11,944 bases of DNA from Paracoccaceae bacterium. GTDB lineage: Bacteria > Pseudomonadota > Alphaproteobacteria > Rhodobacterales > Rhodobacteraceae. Of this stretch, positions 7,508 through 11,944 are shown piece after piece (the stretch's first letter is position 1; every line of letters begins with the position of its first letter). A program made the position numbers and the translations under genes. The notes below the pieces were generated by a model. It did no database searches and was not told the origin of the DNA. It was given only the letters and a program-made list of their open reading frames with translations. Location of the stretch: NCBI GenBank assembly GCA_016764835.1, contig JAESRD010000257.1, forward strand, positions 1 through 11,944, read 5' to 3'.

Positions 7508-7527
7508 GCAGGGCCGCTTGGCCCTGC
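7508..7527 (-). terminator. GC-rich hairpin after ispG
   Basis: GCAGGGCC (7508-7515) and GGCCCTGC (7520-7527) form a perfect 8-base stem with a 4-base loop. Read from the minus strand it begins 13 bases past the ispG stop. It lacks a U-tract. Being symmetric, it could stop transcripts from both directions. Confidence 0.5.
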
Positions 7528-7540
7528 GCCGCTTAACTGT

Positions 7541-8674
7541 CTATTGTGCCGCTTGCTGTGCGGCCTCTTCAAGCACTTTTAGCGCGGCTGCCTTCTTCTC
7601 AACTGCCTCAACAATCTCTTCGACCATTAAGTCATTTGACAATTTGTGGCTCTGCTTGCCCGCGAGATAAACCATGCCATGCCCGGCCCCGCCGCCGGTA
7701 AAGCCAATATCAGTCATCAGCGCCTCGCCCGGCCCATTGACCACACAGCCAATAATGCTCAGGCTCATTGGCATCTTGATATGCGCCAGCTTCTCTTCCA
7801 GCTCAGCCACCACTTTGATCACGTCAAACCCTTGGCGCGCACAAGACGGGCAAGAAATGATATTGACGCCGCGATGCCGCAGCCCCAGGCTCTTAAGTAT
7901 CTCGTACCCGGCCTTCACCTCTTCAACCGGATCAGCCGACAGGCTCACCCGTATCGTGTCGCCAATACCGGCCCAGAGCAGATTTCCCAGCCCAATGGCC
8001 GATTTGACCGTGCCAGAGAAATGCCCGCCCGCTTCGGTAATCCCAAGATGGATCGGCGCGTCGGTGACTTCCGACAAAGCCTGATAGGCCGCCGCCGACA
8101 GGAACACATCCGAGGCTTTGCAGCTGATCTTGAACTCATGAAAATCATTGTCTTGCAACAGTTTGATATGGTCGAGCCCGCTTTCAACCATCGCTTCAGG
8201 GCAAGGTTCAGCATATTTATCCAGCAGATGTTTTTCTAAACTCCCGGCATTAACGCCAATGCGGATCGAGCAGCCATGGTCTTTGGCGGCTTTGACCACC
8301 TCTTTGACCCGGCTCGCGTCGCCGATATTGCCGGGGTTTATCCGCAAACAGGCCGCACCTGCCTCGGCCGCCTCAATCGCGCGTTTGTAGTGAAAGTGAA
8401 TGTCAGCCACGGTCGGCACCGGGCTTTCGCGGCATATCTCGCGCATGGCCACAGCCGATGCCGCATCGGGCACCGAGACCCGGACAATATCGGCCCCCGC
8501 CTCAACGGAGGCAATAATCTGTTTGATCGTCGCCGATGCATCCGTGGTCAGCGTATTGGTCATGGTTTGCACAGTTATCGGCGCATCGCCGCCAACCGGC
8601 ACATTGCCAACCATGATCTGGCGCGATTTGCGCCGCTCAATATTGCGCCAAGGGCGGATAGGATTATGAACCAT
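7541..8674 (-). CDS. ispG: 4-hydroxy-3-methylbut-2-en-1-yl diphosphate synthase (IspG/GcpE)
   Basis: This 377-residue cytoplasmic iron-sulfur enzyme converts methylerythritol cyclodiphosphate to HMBPP, the penultimate step of the MEP isoprenoid pathway. It is the short bacterial form: a TIM-barrel domain at about 15-260, then the [4Fe-4S] domain. Cluster ligands are Cys275 and Cys278 ('[10 protein letters not shown]') and Cys310 ('[11 protein letters not shown]'), with Glu317 the expected fourth ligand or catalytic residue, matching E. coli C270/C273/C305/E312. The N-terminal '[20 protein letters not shown]' block is typical. GAGGT precedes the ATG by about eight bases. It follows the RodZ-like gene by 58 bases on the same strand, so one transcript is likely. 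Its products include undecaprenyl phosphate precursors, which links it to wall synthesis. The Ala/Gln-rich C-terminal tail is unremarkable. Confidence 0.97.
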   Translation of the reverse strand: MVHNPIRPWRNIERRKSRQIMVGNVPVGGDAPITVQTMTNTLTTDASATIKQIIASVEAGADIVRVSVPDAASAVAMREICRESPVPTVADIHFHYKRAIEAAEAGAACLRINPGNIGDASRVKEVVKAAKDHGCSIRIGVNAGSLEKHLLDKYAEPCPEAMVESGLDHIKLLQDNDFHEFKISCKASDVFLSAAAYQALSEVTDAPIHLGITEAGGHFSGTVKSAIGLGNLLWAGIGDTIRVSLSADPVEEVKAGYEILKSLGLRHRGVNIISCPSCARQGFDVIKVVAELEEKLAHIKMPMSLSIIGCVVNGPGEALMTDIGFTGGGAGHGMVYLAGKQSHKLSNDLMVEEIVEAVEKKAAALKVLEEAAQQAAQ

Positions 8675-8732
8675 GTTGATTACCTCAAAAGCCGCAGGGG
8701 CAGGCTACGCGCCCAAACCAGTCTCGACAGAC

Positions 8733-10016
8733 TTATTGGTCTATTTGGGCTTCTGCAACGTTAACCAGCTCTGCCAAATCAGCATCGCCGCTCAGATCGG
8801 CCACTTGGTAACGCTCTGTCAGGTTATCGGCCGACAATGCCAGATCAGCCGTGATCGAGCCGCGCGGCCCAGCTGGGCCATAATGGATGCCGTTTACAGC
8901 AAAGTAGATGGCGCCAGAGGCACCGACCCGCAAGGTTGCAGGCTCTTGAGTTGCTGGCAGCACATAAGTGTCACCGGGCTGCAATGTGCCTTCAAAGATC
9001 ACCGCGCCACCAGCCGAGCGCACCCGCACCCAAGCTTCGCGCACAGCAATAACCACAACTTCCGGCGCTTCACCAACGGTCACCTGAACCGGCGGCGGGG
9101 CGACGGCACCCGCAATACCACCAGCGGCGGCAAGGGCGATTTGTTCGGCAATAACATCAGGCTCTTGGGCGACCGAAGCGACCATTTCTGGCGTGGCCAC
9201 TGCGGCCAAAGCTGGCTGCGTAATCGGCGATAGCGTGCCCGCAGCATCGGGGCGCAGAGCGGCTATTGGGCCATCGCGCGACACCAGAACTGGCAGATCA
9301 AGCGCTTGCGGGCGGTAGAGCCGCTCAAGAGCTTCAGTCGACGGCAGCACAACATTGGCCAAAGTCTGGCCAGAGCTGGCCAGCGGATCAGCGGCGCGGC
9401 TGGCCCCGGCTAGGGGGTCTATCTCGGCGACGATAACAGGGGCTTGTTCAACAGGGGCGAGTTGCACTTTTTGCACTTCTTGCAACAGCGTCCAGCCGCC
9501 ATAGCCTAGCCCGCCGATAAGCGCCATCAGCACCAGAACCGAGCCCGCAGCCCGCGGTTCAAAGCCAGAAAAGAACGAGTCATCTATCGGAATAAACGGC
9601 GTTGTTGACGAGGCAAAAATATCGCGACCCGCAGCGTTGGCACCGGACAGCCGCTGTTCGCGGGTGGCGCGCACAGAGGAGGCTTGGTCGGACATGCCGT
9701 GGGCCGTGACAAAACCGCTCTCTTGGCAAAATGTATCAAAGGCCCAGTCCGGGTCGAGCCCCAAATAGCGGCCATAAGATCGCACGTAACCGGCAATAAA
9801 GCCTGGCGTGTCAAAAGCTGTGGGGTCGCAGTTTTCAATGGCGGCAATATAGGGGGCTTTGATCTTCAGCTCGCGCTGCACATCAAGCAGACTTTTGCCC
9901 AATGTTGCGCGCTCACCGCGCATAAGATCGCCAAGCTTCAGCTCAAAGGCGTCAAAGCCAGCGGCTTCAACTTCCTCAGTCACTTTATCTCTCTTGATGA
10001 AGCCCCGGCCTATCAT
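8733..10016 (-). CDS. rodZ: RodZ-like membrane protein with N-terminal helix-turn-helix domain
   Basis: This 427-residue protein has the layout of RodZ, the bitopic partner of the MreB cytoskeleton in rod-shape maintenance. A cytoplasmic HTH_25-type domain lies at about 27-100 ('LGKSLLDVQRELKIKAPYIAAIE', then 'PGFIAGYVRSYGRYLGLD'), followed by a polar linker at 100-155. One membrane helix spans about 156-178. A long Ala/Pro-rich periplasmic linker runs to about 310, then a C-terminal beta domain of DUF4115 type at about 315-395 ('EAWVRVRSAGGAVIFEGTL', 'GDTYVLP', 'GNxG-like'). The start ATG at 10016 fits alphaproteobacterial homologues, which share 'FELKLGDLMRGERATLGKSL', though its ribosome site (GGCGAT) is weak. 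The gene order RodZ-like then ispG recurs in alphaproteobacteria. Family members can bind DNA or RNA weakly; a regulatory role cannot be excluded. Orthology to E. coli rodZ is inferred from architecture. Confidence 0.85.
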   Translation of the reverse strand: MIGRGFIKRDKVTEEVEAAGFDAFELKLGDLMRGERATLGKSLLDVQRELKIKAPYIAAIENCDPTAFDTPGFIAGYVRSYGRYLGLDPDWAFDTFCQESGFVTAHGMSDQASSVRATREQRLSGANAAGRDIFASSTTPFIPIDDSFFSGFEPRAAGSVLVLMALIGGLGYGGWTLLQEVQKVQLAPVEQAPVIVAEIDPLAGASRAADPLASSGQTLANVVLPSTEALERLYRPQALDLPVLVSRDGPIAALRPDAAGTLSPITQPALAAVATPEMVASVAQEPDVIAEQIALAAAGGIAGAVAPPPVQVTVGEAPEVVVIAVREAWVRVRSAGGAVIFEGTLQPGDTYVLPATQEPATLRVGASGAIYFAVNGIHYGPAGPRGSITADLALSADNLTERYQVADLSGDADLAELVNVAEAQIDQ

Positions 10017-10043
10017 CTGTTTTTATCGCCTGCCCGTCTTGTC

Positions 10044-10063
10044 TTGCGTCGATTCGAACGCAA
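10044..10063. repeat. Inverted repeat TTGCGT...ACGCAA between hemA and the RodZ-like gene
   Basis: Six-base arms at 10044-10049 and 10058-10063 flank an 8-base loop that itself contains TTCGAA. It lies 98 bases or less after the hemA stop and close to the RodZ-like start. With no U-tract on the minus strand it is a weak terminator candidate and may be a leader structure instead. The 103-base gap shows no convincing promoter. Confidence 0.3.
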
Positions 10064-10119
10064 AGAATCCCTACGTTTTTGTTACCATAGGCACTGTCAG
10101 GACGCACCAGCAGATTTTG

Positions 10120-11349
10120 TTAACCAGTTAGCTCGGCACGATTCAGCGCACATTGCGACCAAAGCGTATCAAGCGCCTGAACAAGTGCCTCAATTTCGAG
10201 CGCTCCGTGGACCGGCGACGGCGTAAACCGCAGCCGCTCTGTGCCGCGCGGCACAGTTGGAAAATTGATGGGTTGCACATAAATGCCGTGGCCGCAGAGT
10301 AGCAGATCAGACAACATCTTGGTGCGAACCGGGTTTCCAACGATCAAAGGCACTATATGGCTGCCATGGTCGATAATCGGCAGGCCCATGCCTTTGAGCC
10401 TGTATTTGAGAATACTGGCTTGAGTTTGGTGGGCTTTGCGCAGGTCATTGTTGGTCTTGAGATAGGCTACACTGGCCGCAGCCCCGGCCGCCACAGCAGG
10501 CGGCAATGAGGTGGTAAAAATGAAGCCCGGCGCATAGGAGCGGATGGCATCAACCATCTTGGCACTGGCCGCGATATAGCCGCCATGCACACCATATGCT
10601 TTGCCCAATGTGCCGTTGATAATATCAACCCGCCCCATCAGCCCGTCACGCTCAGCCACACCGCCACCGCGCGGGCCATACATGCCAACCGCATGCACTT
10701 CGTCGAGGTAAGTCATAGCGCCAAATTCATCAGCCAGATCGCAGATCTCTTTGATCGGGCCAAAGTCGCCATCCATCGAATAGATGCTTTCAAAGGCAAT
10801 CAGCTTTGGTGTCGCCGGGTCATCAGCCGCCAAAAGCGCGCGCAAATGTGCCACATCATTATGGCGAAATATCCGCTTCTCGCCGCCGTTGCGACGAATG
10901 CCTTCAATCATCGAGGCATGGTTCAGCGCGTCAGAATATATAATCAGACCGGGGAACAGCTTTGGCAGCGTGCTCAGCGTCGCGTCATTGGCGATATAGG
11001 CCGAGGTAAACAACAAAGCCGCTTCTTTGCGGTGCAGGTCTGCCAACTCGGCCTCTAGCCGGTTATGGTAGATTGTCGTGCCGGAGATATTGCGCGTGCC
11101 GCCAGAGCCGGCGCCGACATTATCAATCGCTTCATGCATTGCCTCAAGCACGACCGGGTTTTGGCCCATGCCCAAATAATCATTGCCACACCATACTGTC
11201 ACCGCGCGCTCTGTGCCGTCAGGACGGTTCCATGTTGCATGCGGAAAATGGCCCTTGCGGCGGGCAATGTCGATAAAAGTCCGATAACGGCCTTCTTCAT
11301 GCAAACGGTTTAAAGCCGTATCAAGCATCAATTCGGTATTAAAAGCCAT
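10120..11349 (-). CDS. hemA: 5-aminolevulinate synthase
   Basis: This 409-residue PLP enzyme condenses glycine with succinyl-CoA to give 5-aminolevulinate, the entry step of haem, and where present bacteriochlorophyll, synthesis by the C4 route. The alpha-oxoamine synthase features are clear. '[10 protein letters not shown]' is near 53-62 and '[13 protein letters not shown]' at 79-91. His144 ('ALNHASMI') stacks on the PLP ring, and 'ESIYSMDGD' is at 187-195. Asp216 ('LDEVHAVG') binds the pyridinium nitrogen, and Lys250 ('GTLGKAYG') forms the Schiff base. The C-terminal '[18 protein letters not shown]' block separates ALA synthase from KBL and BioF relatives. The ATG has a strong GGAGG site. 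Length matches alphaproteobacterial HemA. The RodZ-like gene follows 103 bases downstream. Upstream is a putative promoter and an FNR-type box, in line with the known oxygen control of hemA in Rhodobacter sphaeroides. Confidence 0.97.
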   Translation of the reverse strand: MAFNTELMLDTALNRLHEEGRYRTFIDIARRKGHFPHATWNRPDGTERAVTVWCGNDYLGMGQNPVVLEAMHEAIDNVGAGSGGTRNISGTTIYHNRLEAELADLHRKEAALLFTSAYIANDATLSTLPKLFPGLIIYSDALNHASMIEGIRRNGGEKRIFRHNDVAHLRALLAADDPATPKLIAFESIYSMDGDFGPIKEICDLADEFGAMTYLDEVHAVGMYGPRGGGVAERDGLMGRVDIINGTLGKAYGVHGGYIAASAKMVDAIRSYAPGFIFTTSLPPAVAAGAAASVAYLKTNNDLRKAHQTQASILKYRLKGMGLPIIDHGSHIVPLIVGNPVRTKMLSDLLLCGHGIYVQPINFPTVPRGTERLRFTPSPVHGALEIEALVQALDTLWSQCALNRAELTG

Positions 11350-11402
11350 TCTGCCTCCAAGGCGCAGTATCTCTGTTCTTCGCGATTTTCTTTGTTATTC
11401 GC

Positions 11403-11432
11403 GATATAGTGTCCGCCGCCCCATAATAACAA
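11403..11432 (-). promoter_or_regulatory. Possible hemA promoter (-35 TTGTTA, -10 TATATC)
   Basis: On the minus strand TTGTTA (11432-11427) and TATATC (11408-11403) are separated by 18 bases, each matching the sigma-70 consensus at four of six positions. The start would fall near 11396, giving a leader of about 47 bases before the hemA ATG. It is plausible but weaker than the mrcA promoter. Confidence 0.4.
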
Positions 11433-11484
11433 GTTTACATTATGACGCGGCACCCCCGTTTTCGGCTAAAACATCAAACTTTCT

Positions 11485-11498
11485 GTGATCTCGATCAA
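11485..11498. promoter_or_regulatory. FNR/FnrL-type binding box (GTGAT-N4-ATCAA)
   Basis: The site GTGAT-CTCG-ATCAA matches the alphaproteobacterial FnrL/FNR consensus TTGAT-N4-ATCAA at nine of ten specified positions. Its centre is about 142 bases upstream of the hemA ATG and about 157 upstream of the M20 peptidase ATG, so it could serve either gene. Established knowledge: hemA is under FnrL control in Rhodobacter. The preceding T makes TGTGA, so a CRP-family reading is also possible. The distance from the proposed hemA start (about -95) is long for simple activation. Confidence 0.5.
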
Positions 11499-11526
11499 GG
11501 ATTCTAATTTTCGACAATATTTTTTC

Positions 11527-11586
11527 GGTTTTGGCCGGGCCAGCTCTGTTCTAGGCGGGCCAGTTTGGTTTTGGCCGGGCTAGACA
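11527..11586. repeat. Three tandem 20-base degenerate repeats
   Basis: Units at 11527-11546, 11547-11566 and 11567-11586 repeat with an exact 20-base period. Units 1 and 3 share the 14-base block GGTTTTGGCCGGGC; unit 2 agrees with unit 1 at 14 of 20 positions. Each unit is centred on a dyad, perfect in unit 1 (TGGCC-G-GGCCA, centre 11537) and degenerate at 11557 and 11577. The array ends 62 bases before the M20 peptidase ATG. Spacing of about two helical turns would place all three on one DNA face, as with operators. The rest of the 299-base gap (11350-11648) is AT-rich at 11500-11526 and holds no gene that I can see. Confidence 0.6.
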
Positions 11587-11648
11587 GTGCCGCCCAGCCG
11601 GTTAGGCTCTGCGCAAAACCACGCCTGCCGCATAACATTGGAGATGAT

Positions 11649-11944
11649 ATGACCCCTTCTGCCCGCCTTGATTCTGTGCTCGCCCAAATTGACGCTGATA
11701 TTGATCAGGCCACGGCCCGGCTTTGCGACTTGCTGCGCATACCTTCCATCTCGACCGACCCGGCCTATGCCGATGATTGCCTGCGCGCCGCCGACTGGCT
11801 GGTCGATGATCTAAAGGCACTGGGCTTTGATGCCGCGCGCCACGCCACGCCCGGCCACCCGATGGTGGTGGGCCAAATGGATGCGAATGACCCCAGTTAT
11901 AAAGGCCCGCATCTGCTGTTTTACGGCCATTATGATGTGCAGCC
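11649..11944 (+). CDS. M20-family metallopeptidase/dipeptidase, N-terminal part (cut by window edge)
   Basis: The first 98 codons are present before the window ends. The ATG at 11649 has GGAG five bases upstream; another ATG at 11644 overlaps it out of frame and is less likely. The protein begins with a long helix, then 'LLRIPSISTDPAY', an Ala-rich helix with 'AADWLVDDLKALGF', and a segment ending in 'LLFYGHYDVQP'. In M20 (ArgE/DapE/CPG2-like) peptidases that last motif carries the first zinc-ligand His (His94) and the Asp two residues on (Asp96) that assists catalysis. 'YGHYDVQP' and the long N-terminus fit the dipeptidase branch (CNDP/PepV-like, often annotated M20/M25/M40 dipeptidase) rather than DapE. 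No signal peptide is seen, so a cytoplasmic location is expected. The remaining zinc ligands and the dimerisation domain lie outside the window. The gene diverges from hemA. Confidence 0.88.
   Translation, partial: MTPSARLDSVLAQIDADIDQATARLCDLLRIPSISTDPAYADDCLRAADWLVDDLKALGFDAARHATPGHPMVVGQMDANDPSYKGPHLLFYGHYDVQ

Noticed and set aside
7646..8239. Plus-strand open frame of 197 codons opposite ispG
   Set aside because: Shadow of ispG; the sense strand carries intact iron-sulfur motifs and the antisense product shows no domain or ribosome site.
10044..10063. Intrinsic terminator between hemA and the RodZ-like gene
   Set aside because: Only six-base arms and no U-tract on the minus strand, so it was listed as a plain inverted repeat and not as a terminator.
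10120..11349. Alternative calls of KBL or BioF for the ALA synthase gene
   Set aside because: The 'GTLGKAYG' lysine context, length and C-terminal '[13 protein letters not shown]' block match ALA synthase, not the other alpha-oxoamine synthases.
1..11944. CRISPR arrays, tRNAs, insertion sequences, phage or toxin-antitoxin genes
   Set aside because: No regularly spaced repeats with spacers, no cloverleaf-like stretch, no transposase motifs and no small paired open frames of that type were seen on either strand.

Overview
The window looks like ordinary chromosomal sequence from an alphaproteobacterium, most probably of the Rhodobacterales/Roseobacter group. Four things point there: a 5-aminolevulinate synthase (the C4 or Shemin route to tetrapyrroles), an RF2 whose reading frame is uninterrupted from its start codon, PBP1A, RodZ and amidase sequences of alphaproteobacterial style, and moderately high GC throughout. 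No mobile element, tRNA, rRNA, CRISPR array or phage gene was seen. Nine protein genes are supported; the first and last are cut by the window edges.

Left region (1-6525), all on the minus strand. In transcription order these are a fold-type I PLP aminotransferase, a periplasmic N-acetylmuramoyl-L-alanine amidase (AmiC type), the bifunctional peptidoglycan synthase PBP1A, peptide chain release factor 2 (prfB), and the start of an amidase-signature enzyme. The aminotransferase and amiC overlap by 17 bases. prfB and the amidase-signature gene are 25 bases apart. The 175-base gap before mrcA holds a good sigma-70-type promoter (TTGACC, 17-base spacer, TATATA), so mrcA and the genes after it need not depend on read-through from amiC. 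The core of this cluster hydrolyses and builds the cell wall.

Middle (6526-7540). A divergent intergenic region carries several short repeats. It is followed by a plus-strand secreted DsbA/ScsC-like thiol oxidoreductase with a CGYC active site. Two GC-rich hairpins lie in the convergent gap before ispG.

Right region (7541-11349), minus strand: hemA (ALA synthase), then a RodZ-like membrane protein with an N-terminal helix-turn-helix domain, then ispG (MEP-pathway isoprenoid synthesis). RodZ and IspG connect to the left cluster by theme: cell shape, and the isoprenoid carrier of wall precursors.

Right edge (11350-11944). A 299-base divergent region between hemA and a plus-strand M20-family metallopeptidase contains a near-consensus FNR/FnrL-type box (9 of 10 positions) and three tandem 20-base degenerate repeats, each centred on a short dyad. 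These are the least explained signals in the window. I found no clear sign of a new multi-gene system; the points worth checking are mostly regulatory.
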